Assembly: GCA_029168955.1 (NCBI GenBank)
Contig: JAPDOI010000358.1
Span: 310,001-374,000 of the forward strand
Length of the DNA: 64,000 nt
From: Aplectana chamaeleonis
Lineage: Eukaryota; Nematoda; Chromadorea; Rhabditida; Cosmocercidae
Direction of reading: 5' to 3'
Shown: piece after piece, positions 1-10,900 of the stretch
Numbering within the stretch: position 1 is the first letter of the stretch
Layout of the letters: the number at the start of each line of letters is the position of its first letter
Made by a program: the position numbers and the translations under genes
The notes under the pieces: generated by a model
The model's database searches: none
What the model saw: the letters and a program-made list of their open reading frames with translations, nothing else
What the model was told of the DNA's origin: nothing

Positions 1-546
1 GTGGCGCTGGGGGCGGGCTTTCACCCCTTCGATGGGAGCGGGTCTCCCCCAACAAGGATACGGTCCAAGTCACGGCCCGCAGCAGGGGATCACCCCCGCA
101 GCAGTCCGCGACAGGGACATCACCCTTGCCACGGTCGACAGCGAGGGACCTTACCTCGCTGAGGACCGTGGGGGGACCCCTTAACGGTTCAAAAATCGTC
201 CAGAAAGTGACTCGTAGTCACCTTCCAGGAGCAGCCTCGAAAGGCGGACTGTCTCTGGGATCGGGCCCTTTATATGCGTGCTGTGCGGCTGATACGCGCC
301 GGGTCAGTTCTGAAGCGATCGATCAACGTGTTCAATCATGGGCATTGTGGCTCGTTCGTCGTTCAAACTCATCGTAGTCGAATCACAAGCGTATCGTGAC
401 CGAGTGAAACGGCTATGATTGGCGGCACGTGCTTCTCACTTGGACGACGATTAGGCCACGTGGCGCACGGAAAGTACGTGGCCGTATCGTCGTCCAACCG
501 CTTAGTAGTCGAATCGAAAGCCTATCGTGGCCGAATAGGACCCCCG
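1..546. mobile_element. Non-autonomous TIR element, partial copy (family M1)
   Basis: This stretch matches 44725-45271 almost throughout, in the same orientation. Shared landmarks are the block around CCCTTCGATGGGAGCGGGTC near the left side and a right end reading CGTGGCCGAATAGGACCCC. The second copy shows inverted termini, so this is the right-hand part of a DNA-transposon-like element whose left end lies before the window. The reading frames in it are short and not shared as proteins with anything I recognise. Superfamily is not determined. Confidence 0.6.
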
Positions 547-951
547 ACCCTCTGAGTCAGGGTTCCAGTGAGGTATGAATGATACCGCCTTCGGAAAACG
601 AAGATTCTCTATCAAGTCTCTGAGAATTCAATGGCTGGTAATGCTATCAGATGTCGGAAGAAATCATTAATTTTGATCAATGAATGCATTGATGGCTCTG
701 CCGGGGAAGTAAATGGCCCAACGACTGCGCAGTGGCGGTGCGAGAGGAGCGGAAATAAATCCATTCTCACTGTGTCGCAAGAGAGGGCCGTACTGGTGGA
801 TAGGGCGGCGAGGACTATGCACTCAGAACACTAATATCCCCCTTTACCGGTTTTTAGTCACGAACTCCTCTCCTTGTAGAACAAAATAAAGTCAGTACGT
901 TGTCCGATTCGGTTTGATCAAATATCAGTCAGCTGACGATGATTGGTAGAT
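547..951. other. No gene recognised
   Basis: About 400 bp between two repeats. A 67-codon open frame starting at 631 has no recognisable motif and I do not call it. I looked here for the missing ELP2 N-terminal exon and saw no WD40-like segment. Confidence 0.4.
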
Positions 952-1180
952 CAGGGCTGGGATTCATGAACGCATTGGGTCCCGGCTGGGTTTGGTTTGG
1001 TTTGGTTAGCTACCCCAGCTGGGATCAAACCGAACCAAAATACCACCACGGAGGTGCGGTTACATGGGACCCAGGGTCCAGTCCTGACCAAGCCTAGCGA
1101 TGATGAATCGCTGGTTTGCGAACGTTTCCAACCAAACCGTGCTGGATCCCCCAGTTTAGCGTTCATGAATCACAGCCCTG
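952..1180. mobile_element. hAT-like MITE (CAGGGCTG termini)
   Basis: The left end reads CAGGGCTGGGATTCATGAAC and the right end is its near-perfect inverse, GTTCATGAATCACAGCCCTG, giving inverted termini of about 20 bp around a 229-bp body. A CAGGG start is typical of hAT elements. I do not see a clean 8-bp target duplication here (tggtagat versus atgttcct), so the superfamily call is weaker than for the two hAT-type elements at 11151 and 55691. It has no coding capacity. Confidence 0.5.
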
Positions 1181-1731
1181 ATGTTCCTTCACAAATCTCG
1201 AATGTGACCCTTATCGTATCTCTTACTTCTCGCATCCTAGCTTTCTCACTCTTTGGTATTCCGTACATCTGTTGAGAGTGTATTCCATAAATTACTACGG
1301 AACAGGGTTCGGCGCGGGTGTGGGCCCCCACAGGGGGGGGGGGGTTGAGCTCCGTAATTGTGGAAGCGGGGGGTCTGATCTTTGGACGAAGACCAATTGA
1401 ACCAACGTGGTTGTGAGTAAAAACCGTCATGAGCAGTTTTTCACGTAGATTTCAAATATAGATTACATTTACATTTATTACATGCGCGTCAGCACTTGTG
1501 AATAACAAAACAAAAAAAGCGAATGGAAAAACATTAAAACATAACCAACAGCAAACAAAAAGAAAATAGATTGCGAGTTAACTTAAAGGCTGATTTAACT
1601 GATTTACGAGTCGCGGAGTTCAATTAGAAAGTTTAGGGTGAAGTAAAGGTCTTCCCAGAATGATATTCAATACATATGAATCCTCCATGTAAAAAGTCCA
1701 AAGCAGTTTGACTATTAAATGCTAAATGATT

Positions 1732-1990
1732 TCTATGAGTCACGAGAGTTGATATTTGAGTTGAGCGGGGTCGATTCATCTTATATACTCACTTTCACCA
1801 TCTCAGATGAACGCCGAAGACCGCTACACTATTCGAGATCTCGCCTTTCTTAGGTGTGGTCCCGCCGGAAGTCATCAATTTTGAGAAGTAGGAGTCATAA
1901 AAGTAGGATATTTGAGTCCAGCGTGGTCGATTTACCCAGGTTTCCAGCTTTCATCATCTCAGAGTAACGCCGAAGACCGCTACATAGGTA
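1732..1990 (+). repeat. Dispersed repeat, two units
   Basis: Two degenerate units of roughly 95 bp (about 1735-1830 and 1893-1988) each run from a GATATTTGAGT-type start to CGCCGAAGACCGCTACA. They are separated by a segment containing CTTAGGTGTGGTCCCGCCGG. The same units occur in inverse orientation at 7262-7530. This is non-coding repeat DNA; the family is not known to me. Confidence 0.55.
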
Positions 1991-2477
1991 GCGGGAAACG
2001 AAAAAAAAAACGGTCCACGAACATGGATTTGGGTTTCAAAACTGCAGTAACTTATGTTCTAAATAAGGTACCCGGAAAGATCCTAGCTTGAAGAAACTGC
2101 GCTTTGAACCCTACCGTTTAAGATTACCTGCACCCCTGGAGAAGGCCTATGAAGAAAATTCTCCTGGTGTGGGTTCTGCAACATTTTTCGCGTTTTCTCA
2201 GTACTTACAAGGGACGAACCCCCGGGGAAGAAGACGTCCTGAAAAAAGTTCCTCTGAGAGTTGTGGGGGATGGATAGAGTATTTATTTATTTATTTATAC
2301 GTGACAAGAAATCACGCGAAAAAAAACAAACGCAGAAGTATAGTAGTAACGTGGGTAGCACGAGTAAAACGGTAAAACATTAAATCGCAACAGAGTAACA
2401 GACTAAACAGTAAAAGTAAAACAGTTACGGCATAAAATAGCAACAGAGTAGGGCGTGGTAATCCGATGAGTTAGTTC

Positions 2478-5262
2478 CTAAGGTACCCAGTGATAAGTTT
2501 TTTGAATAAGCCTAGAGAGTTCGGCAAAGCGTGCTTTTTTGGAGAATTTCAAAAATTCAGAACCAGCTCTATGCGTAAAAAACGTGGAACGCAAACGGGT
2601 TTTTGCCGTAGGGAACCCAATTTTGCTTGCGGCACCCCTGGTATTAGATGCGGAAACAGAGTAAAGTTGGCTGATCGGGAGATTAATTTTACCTACCATC
2701 ATTTTATAAATCATCACCAAGTCGTATTTTTTCTGCGAAACTTGAGTGACGGAAGTTTGAAGATATTGTTGCGAGTAGAAGCTGAAGGGGTGGTGGAATA
2801 GTCATATCCATGAGTAAGTATCCACAACTTTCTTGTGAAGCTGTTTTGCACGGCCTCAAGTCTGTTCTGGCTACGCACTGATGATGGATTAAAAACCGTA
2901 GTTCCATACTCAAGGATGGGACGAACATAGGCTTCATATGCGAGAAGTAAGTGCTCGACCGAATTTGTTGTCAACGATTTGAAAATATTGTGAACAGTCC
3001 TGTCTGCCTTCTTCGCCACCATATCACAATGCTCTCGGAAATTCAATGAAGAGTCTATTGTGAACCCGAGATCGCGCAGTCGCTCAACACTGCTCAGCAT
3101 AGCATCACCAATTTAGTAAGTGTGTTTACAGTTCGTAATGCCGAAATGCAGGACTTTCGTCTTGCTTTCTGATAGAGGAAGTTTCCAGTCAATAGACCAG
3201 TTCACAATAGTATTAATCGCAGTTTGAAGAGCGACGACATCACTGGAATTTGTTATTTCGCTGTATATCTTGATATCGTCAGCAAACATCTTGCAAGAAA
3301 TAGTGTTGGTTAGAAGACCAGGTATTTCCGAAGTATACACCGTGAAAAGTATGGGAGACAAAACCCCACATTGCGGTACTCCGCTTGTCACTGTATAGAT
3401 GTCAGAAAAAGACTCGTTAACTTTGACCTGAAAGGTTCTGCCAGTGATGAAGTTTTTAATCCAGCTAACTATTCTAGGATGTAAACCTATGCTCTGAAGC
3501 TTGAAAATGAGTTCATTGAAAGACACTTTATTAAAAGCCTTCGCAAAATCGAAATAGACAACATCGATGTCAATCTTATTATCTAGAGCTTTAGTCCAAT
3601 CATCCAGTGTCGTTAGCATCAAGGTTTCAGTAGACCGTCCAGCCCTAAAACCGTGCTGGTTGTCAGGCACCAATTCATTGCTCTCAATGTGTCTTACTAC
3701 AGCTGTTTTTAATATTTTTTCGAAGGTTCTAGCGAAAACAGAGGTGATGCTTATAGGCCGATAATTGCTAACTAGCGAATAAGGCGCTTTTTTGGGAATA
3801 GGAGTGACGAACGCGTGCTTCCACTTATTGGGTACTTGACTGTGCATGAAACTGAAATTGATAATTAGCTCTAAGGGGGCTGCAATGGCAATAGCAACCT
3901 TTCGAATGAAGAACGGTGGCACGAGATCAGGAGTAACCGAACACGACCAGGGCAATTTACATAGCAAATTGTAAATTTCCTCTTTATAGAACCAAACGGA
4001 GCTGTCATTTTGTGAGGCATAACTTCGCTGATCAAGACATTCAGAAGTGTTGAGCTGTTCAGAAAATGAATTTTTAAAATGACTGGCCAACATTGACGCT
4101 TTAGAGATGTCTGATGAAGCTGTATTACCATGCTCGTCTGCTAACACTGAAGTGAATGTGGACCGTTTTAGCCTAGAGTTGATAAGTTTATACAAAGCAT
4201 TTTTCTGTGGGTTTTGTAAGAGCTTTTGTTCCAGATATCTGTTGTATTTTCGTAGTAATTTCTCGAAGCTGTCTTTCAAAATACTGAATTGTTCCTGGTT
4301 TTCTCCACTAAGATTGGACTGGAGACGAGCCCAAGCCCTTTCCTTCTTTTTAAAAAGCCTGCATAGATTTGATGGCAGGTTCTTGCTTTTAACTACGACT
4401 TTATCTACAGGGACAATTTTCTCGATACAACCATGAAGAACGAATAAAAAGAACTCATACTTCTCATCCGCGCTTGAGAATCGTTCAAGAAGAAATCTCC
4501 ACTTAATAGAGAACAAATATTCACATATTAGATTGTAGTCGGCTTTCTGGTAAGACTTGCGAAAACGGTAATTTGGTGGATTAGAAGAAGTAGCTATTTC
4601 GAAAGATAAGCAAAAATGATCACTTGAACCAGCTGGAGATATCACACAAACTTTTCTTAACAACTTTCTGTGGCTAGAGAGGATAAGGTCCAGTGTATGT
4701 GTGCCACGGGTGGGCTTAAGAACTGCTTGAATGAGATTGTTTGAATTGCACATATCGAGGAAGCACTTTGAACCGGCAGTACTAGCTGAGACAGGGTTTT
4801 GAGTCCACGCAATGTCTGGAAAGTTAAAATCACCAGCGACAACACATTGCGACTCGAATGCAGACAAATCACTTAAAACCTTACTTAGCTGAATCGTGTT
4901 GCTCAAGCTACAGCTTGGCGTTCTATACACAGCAATTAACCGAATTGTTGAACAAAGCAACTTTAGGTCGCAACAAAGAATTTCGAATGCTTCAGCAACA
5001 GATTCATGCCAGACGGTTTGAAAGTTTATGGACTTTTCCATCAAAATTATGACTCCACCACCTCTCCTAAAACTTCTGTCGCACCTTAGATAGTGAAATG
5101 TATTACAAAGCCTTCCCAAAACAGGTTCTAAATCAATGAGGTCATTCAGCCAAGTTTCTGTTACCACAGCTATATCAGAGGACAAATTCTCAATGTAAAA
5201 TCTAATAGAAGAGATATTTTTTGAATGGAACGCGCATTACAATAGAAACACTTCAGATCGTG
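2478..5262 (-). pseudogene. CR1-like ORF2: endonuclease-reverse transcriptase, frameshifted
   Basis: The endonuclease starts near 5262 with the typical FYCNARSIQ motif, then VVTETWL, VAGDFNFP and a GSSDHFC block. The reverse transcriptase follows with NYRPISITSV, DVVYFDFAKAF, SGVPQCGVLSPILF and the catalytic FADD box, and it closes with the family C-terminal region (TRGAASKI, FFTHRAGSEFLK) ending at 2478. The main open stretch is 5185-3113 (690 aa). Three breaks are visible: a 1-bp loss in an A-run near 5222, a shift between 3113 and 3100, and another near 2717. Its role was target-primed reverse transcription of the element's own RNA. It is now a pseudogene. Confidence 0.8.
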
Positions 5263-5387
5263 GTCAGGTCCCCGAGGAACGCTCACTGGTTTAACACTAT
5301 TTGCGAATCATTGGGCTGAGAAGAGGCAATAACAGATTCATCGTTCGCTTGCTGAGCCCTGGAAGTACGAGCTAGCCAAGCTGCTTT

Positions 5388-6047
5388 TCAACGATCCAAC
5401 TCCGCTTTTGCGAGTGAGCGTTGTATGAACACCCCCTCGACAGAATAGGACCGAAGCCGAGCAGCTCTCCTGATGATAAGATTCTGATAGTAAGTATTAG
5501 GAAGCACAACCTTGAGAAGACGTGTACGACCCTCAACAACCTTGCCTAGACGATACACAACTTGAGGAACACATTCTATTTCTAGGTGATCAAGAATCTG
5601 TTTAACATTGTCGTAATCATCAGAAGCCCTAGAAGTAGAGGAAGTAGCAAGAGACTCGCTGATACCAGCTATAACGATCGATCTAAAACGCTCTTTTTCT
5701 TCAAAAGAATCAGTGGCAGTATGATTATTCTGACTATGAGCAACTACACTAGAAGAGACAGCAATTTTCGCCTCAGCTTGAGCTAAAGCGCCTTTCAAAG
5801 TGGAATTCTCTTCTTGCAAAGTAGAAACCTGCTCCTGGAGCTGTAGAATTTTTGAAAGAGCTACCGACATTTGGTCTTGCACATCAAAAATATGCGTGAC
5901 AAGCTTCTTCAAAAATACCGGTAACTTCTTATCTTGCTGTAGTTGTTCGAAAGCCATGGCGATTCCATCGTTGGTGCTTCCATCGTCATTTGGCTTGGCA
6001 CTCATGCTTCTAGTGAGTCGTTGAGAGGCATCATCCGCTCCGGCCAT
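5388..6047 (-). pseudogene. CR1-like ORF1: coiled-coil RNA-binding protein, truncated by a stop
   Basis: The reading frame starts at an ATG at 6047 (MAGADDASQRLTRS; an earlier in-frame ATG at 6110 is possible). It has a heptad-rich coiled coil (LQLQEQVSTLQEENSTLK) and then an RRM-like C-terminal half (RSIVIAGISES, VYRLGKV, RLLKVVLP, GVFIQRSLAKAELDR). This layout matches ORF1 proteins of L1/CR1 elements, which trimerise and bind element RNA. The same C-terminal half is recognisable in the second CR1 copy at 40419. The frame continues as sensible protein past a stop at 5388 (KAAWLARTS), so the stop looks like a lesion. Confidence 0.65.
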
Positions 6048-6578
6048 ATTTCGTCGAGATCTCAGTATGGTCAAGAAATCAATACATTGCCGACACCAAA
6101 ACACTTCCACGAAACGAAGTCTCCCGAATTTACCTTTAACGGTGGCTTGCCGTAGAATAAGGAGATAATTGGACCCGCCACAAGGTCACTCGCTTGTCTA
6201 GTAGATGTGGAAGCTGTAGAATAGCAGTAGTCTGGAAGTCGAACAGGAAGACGAGAGAGGATGATTCCGCGACCGCACAGTCCTCAAACTTGGGTAATTG
6301 TAGCAATAATCTATGTTCGGTTTTTCCTACGGGCCTTCCGATATTCCAGACAAAAGGAAAAAACTATTTGAAACTACCTGTAACCCCCTACTCGTAGCAG
6401 CTGGAGTGAGTTCACGTGCTCGGCACACATTTAGCTACAATAAAATTGCCCTCAACAAGGTTTGAGGGTTTGATTCTGAGCCATTCGTGAGATCTTAGCC
6501 GTTTCCGAGCTCACTGTGCATTTCATTCGTCGTATCACCGTATCACTTGATTGAAATTGCCATATCCACTGTGCAGGG

Positions 6579-6797
6579 ATGGTCGAGAGGATAACGATGG
6601 TGAATGGTAAACTACGAAGGGGTAACATGGAGTATGAGGTGACCTTCAGGATTCTTGCACGGGAGCCACAAACCGCAGCGCGCAAAACTTTAGAGGCGTT
6701 TTGGATAACCGCTAAAAATCCTAAAATGAACAGAAAAGATGAGTGTTTAGCCATAACAGCTGAGCTCGCCCCGTTTCTTGACCTCTGTAGACTGTGA
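6579..6797 (+). pseudogene. Penelope-like element C-terminal fragment
   Basis: The 72-aa frame contains FRILAREPQTAARKTLEAFW and then KNPKMNRKDECLAIT and LAPFLDLC. I recognise this block as the end of the GIY-YIG/reverse-transcriptase ORF of Penelope-like elements common in strongylid nematodes. That is from memory of the family, not a search. Only the tail is present; the RT and the GIY-YIG catalytic part are missing upstream. The downstream sequence to about 7080 fits a 3' UTR and contains a hammerhead-like motif. Confidence 0.55.
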
Positions 6798-7013
6798 TCT
6801 CAACGTCTTCATGTCGAGAACGCGCGCCATCTGACCACCCACTGCATCTGCAGCGTAGGGCGCTCAATACTACTCTGGCTCGGCGCAGATAAGGTGAGCG
6901 TTGCGTGATCGTTTATTGCTTTGCTTGGTAGATATCTCGTAGTAGACCGTCCTTTTCCTCTGTAATTTGAAAGCGTGTTTGGGAGGGTAGATCACTTATG
7001 TTCTGACTTTCCA

Positions 7014-7048
7014 GGTTCCGACGAAGGCGATTGGCCGAAACGTCAACC
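7014..7048 (+). ncRNA. Degenerate hammerhead-like motif in a Penelope-like 3' region
   Basis: Read 5' to 3': GGTT, CCGACGA, a GGC...GCC stem with a 5-nt loop (7026-7036), GAAAC, GTC, AACC. This is the order expected for a minimal hammerhead ribozyme with a very short stem III: stem I (GGTT/AACC), the CUGANGA box, stem II, the GAAA box and the GUC cleavage triplet. The box reads CCGACGA, so the conserved U is C, which would be expected to impair cleavage. Penelope-like elements are known to carry hammerheads. The placement fits; activity is doubtful. Confidence 0.4.
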
Positions 7049-7261
7049 AAATAAAGTGATTAACATCTTGGTCCTGGCTCTACTAACAACTTACACTACT
7101 AACATTCAACTATGCCAAGATTCAGTGACAGTCGTACTTGGTCTATTTTATAACTATACTATAAAGTCTAGTTTCTTAAAGCCAGGATTTTTATGAAAAA
7201 CTCGTTCAGCACTTAACTAGTAACGTTCCAAAAAACCTACTTTTTTAAGGACTGCCGATTT

Positions 7262-7530
7262 TTTTCATAGTCTTCCGCTGTGTATGTAGCGGTCTTCGGC
7301 GTTCATCTGAGATGGTCAAAGCAAGTGATAAGGGTAATTCGATCACACTGGACTCAAATATCCTACTCCCGTGACCCTTAGCTTTCAAAATTGTCGACTT
7401 TCGGCGGAACCACACCTGAGAAAGGTGTGGGCTAGTGTAGCGTCCTTCAGCGTCCATCTTAGACGGTCAAAATTGGTACACTCTGTAAATCAATCACGCT
7501 TGACTCGAATATCCTACTCTCGTGACTCGT
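7262..7530 (-). repeat. Dispersed repeat, inverse copy of 1732-1990
   Basis: This contains the reverse complement of the two-unit repeat near 1.8 kb: TGTAGCGGTCTTCGGCGTTC at the left, then the ACCACACCTGAGAAAGGTGT segment, then a second unit ending near CGAATATCCTACTC. It lies about 450 bp upstream of the first ELP2 exon found. It is not coding. Confidence 0.55.
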
Positions 7531-7991
7531 AAAATAATATGGACTTCCGGTAGGATCGAACCCTCTTTCAAACATCCGCAATTTATTACACAGCACAAAC
7601 TGTTACCAGTTTATAAGAAATATATGTTACATATACTTTTGCACTTTCAGCTCCTCTCTACATAAATGCAATAAGCGCTGTATGTGCTCTCGTCCTCTCA
7701 AACATCCGAGTTTTTCGCAAAGCATTGGATTCGAGCTGCCAATTTTGATTTTTTATACGTTGGACAATTTTATACTTACCATTTGAATACGACAAGAGAA
7801 ATTTTACTGCAGTGAAACGTTAGAGGTATGTAAACCCACTGGATAAACTGCTTAAACACATCAGCTCTTGGTGGGGGTGGAAGAAAACGGTCAAAAATTG
7901 ACCTACTAAAGTTCCTGGGGGGGGTCTGAGCAAAACTAGCCGGCCCACACCTCGTGCAGTACCCTGCTACGGAACCTATAGTCTTTTTCAG

Positions 7992-10900
7992 CTGATGTTT
8001 TCTTGAGCGGTGGCGCTGATGGCAGAGTTGTTTTGTATGAAGTCGCTGCTAAGAATCCGATTGTTCGACAGTTAATAACTTTGGGTTTGTTATTGACCAG
8101 GTGCTGGTAGCCATTCTCATCCACACGCCGAAATGGATATGTGTTTCAGAGGAAATTGCTGGTAGTATTGGCACCCTCTGTGGTTTTTCGTCGCTTGGAA
8201 GATTGTTTGTGGCGGCGTCTTGGGTGGGATAAGTGAACTATTTTGTCTTTTGTTTTTTCAAGCTTGAGCTCAGTAGGCCGTGGCCTTTTCTTGTTTTTTG
8301 TCTGGGGTTTTCAAAGCGTGATTTCCCCCTAAGCATTATTATTGGATTTGTCAAGATATACAGGGTTTTTATCTGTAAAATTGAGTATATATGCGATTTT
8401 GTTCACTTCCACTTTCAGGTCGGTGACAATAAATCAGGGGTTAGACTGTGGTGGCTGGAGCACAAGGGAGATAGTGTGTCTTTGAAAGACTCTTTTGATA
8501 TTCCTGACATCGCAGTCGCATTCTCTCTCGCTGCTGATATGCAGAGGATGTCAAACGGTGAGGCTCATAAATTGAACCAGTTTGTTTTATGGTGACGCAC
8601 ATTTATAATTATCTGCGTGGCGCTATCTGTGATGATTCAGCATCGCTAGGTGACAGAAGGAAAGTGTTTAGAATGGCATTTGCGGAAGCAACACGCGAAA
8701 AAATGAGGGGACAGCCGAGCAGAATGAAATCCTTTCAGGGAAGGTTCTTCTTGCTCTGGGTACTACAAGAAGAACTATTGATTTCTACTGCGAAACTGTT
8801 TCCGAAAGGGTAAGCATTTATTCGTTTTATTTCTGCTCAATAGATGAGTTGCAGCTTTTCTATAGTTAGTTTGTAATTTGCTTTGCTTTTTTCATCCTCG
8901 AAACTTATCCAGCTTTTGAAAATAACTTGAGAATTCTTCTCAATGAGTGAGATTTCGCATTTTCTGCTTAACCCAAATTTCGACCTGGATGAGTTTACTA
9001 CAAGGAGTTCAAAGCTTGTCAGAAAAATTCTTCTGAAATTGATTTCTCCCTTGAAATGTGCATTTATCCACTCATTAGCGCTAAAGCTGTTGCTAAGGAC
9101 CTGCGAGACTCGTATAATGTCAGCAGACGTGTCAGAAAACAACACCAATTTTTTAGATCTCTGCTCATTGATTTCAGTTAGTAAGATCGTTCCACTGAAC
9201 AGTTGAATAACGTGATCTGTAGATTGCATTTGGAGCGAAACAACATCAAATAAATTTATTGAAGTGTTTGTAATGTTTCCGTTCCTCTGGTGTGAGCTCA
9301 TTTATCTCAATCTTTCCTTCTGCATTCGGTACTCCGCAAGCCATTTTTTCATTTTGTGGGGATTCTCTATGAGTTTCGTGTGCTTTCGCATCTCTGAAAC
9401 CGATTTTTGAGGAAGTACAACGAGTCCTGTCCGTTCCCGCTCATGATGACTGGATACACTCAATAACCTTCAATCGTACGTCCGCTTTCTCTCCACCTTA
9501 AAAATAATTTTCGATCTCTTCTGTCTTCAGAGTCTTTCCCTATATTATTGGCCACCTGCGGTCAAGATTCCTACGTGAAATTATGGCGCATTGAAGAGGA
9601 ATCGATGGATGCAGATCATGATGAAATCAGTGTGACAAAGAATCGTTTCAAAGTTAACGATGGAGAAAGTAGTCAGTTTTTATTGTTTTTCAGTTCTGAA
9701 GATTATTTACCCTATTTTGTCCATATTAAGCCCTGTCTATGGTTATAAGTACGGAAGCCGTTCTGTCCGGGCACGATGATTGGGTTCACTCAGCCTGCTG
9801 GGACGAGACAGGACGCATTCTGTTGACATCATCTAGCGATAAGACTGTCATCGTCTGGAAGGAGACATTCGATGGAAAGCTGTGGAGTGACTCGGTACTC
9901 GGTTCCGAGGAGGATTTGTCATAGATTTCGTCTATGTTTTTTGCGTGGCTGCCGTACGCTGTCGACGGAATGCATGACTCCCACAAAAGGATAAAAAAAT
10001 GTGAAAGAAAAGTAGTAAACGATTGTCACCTTCCCTTTCCACCAACCTTTTTTTATATGTTTCTACAAAGGAAGGAATCAAGGTTGTTTTCAAAATTAAT
10101 TTTGGCCTGAATTTTCCAGAAAACATAATCGCCTTAGGCCATTGTTATACTAGAAATTTGCGATCGCGACAGGTGCGGTCAACTATTACAAATCGTGTCG
10201 GGACCAGACCCACACAGTAGACAAATGCTGTGGTAAGAACAGTTACATTTACACAGACATAACATCCCCTTTCGAGCCAGCGACCGCGACATGTGAGCAG
10301 CACATGTCGTGGTCGCTGGCTCGAAAGGGGATGTTAAGTCTGAAATGTGGAAACCGTGCGGTAACCGGTCGCTGTCGCGGCTGTCCGTCGCAGTGCATTG
10401 CACTGCGACGGGTGTCAGCGACAGCGACCCAGCCAAATCCAGTATCCTGTCGGGTGTATCGTGGCCCTGAGCGACAGCTACGGCTGGCCCTCAGCGATGG
10501 CGACGTAACAGTGCTCTGCGACCGCGACAGGCTTTTTCGTAGGGTATAACAGTGGCCTTACTCTGTGTATGTGTTTCTGTGGCCATTGTTATACCCCTCG
10601 ACAGTCCTGTCGCGGTCGCAGAGCACTGCTACGTCGCTGTCGCTCAGGACTAGCCGTCGCTGTTGCTCACGGCCAAAAAACACCCGGCAGGATACTGGAT
10701 TTGGCTGGGTCGCTGTAGCTGACACACGTCGACGGACAGCCGTGACAGCGACCGATTACCGTACAGTTTTCACATATCAGGCATAACATCCCTTTTCGAG
10801 CCAGCGACCGCGACAAGTGCTGCAAACTGTTCTTGGGACAGCATTTTTCCACTGTGTGGGACTGGTCACGGCACGATTCCTAACAGTTAACCGCACCTGC

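Larger units (their letters stand above)
2280..6200 (-). mobile_element. CR1-like non-LTR retrotransposon C1
   Basis: A minus-strand element with ORF1 (6047-5388) followed by ORF2 (5262-2478) carrying endonuclease and reverse transcriptase. It ends in a short TAAATAAATAAA tail near 2285, as CR1-type elements often end in a microsatellite instead of poly(A). The 5' boundary is uncertain; I place it near 6200, just before non-matching sequence. No target duplication was found, which is usual for CR1. It is inactive, because both ORFs are interrupted. Confidence 0.75.

Noticed and set aside
8589..8813. Plus-strand ORF of 74 codons starting ATG at 8589
   Set aside because: The real ELP2 exon (8739-8809) uses another frame ([17 protein letters not shown]), which matches the WD40 protein and the exon phases.
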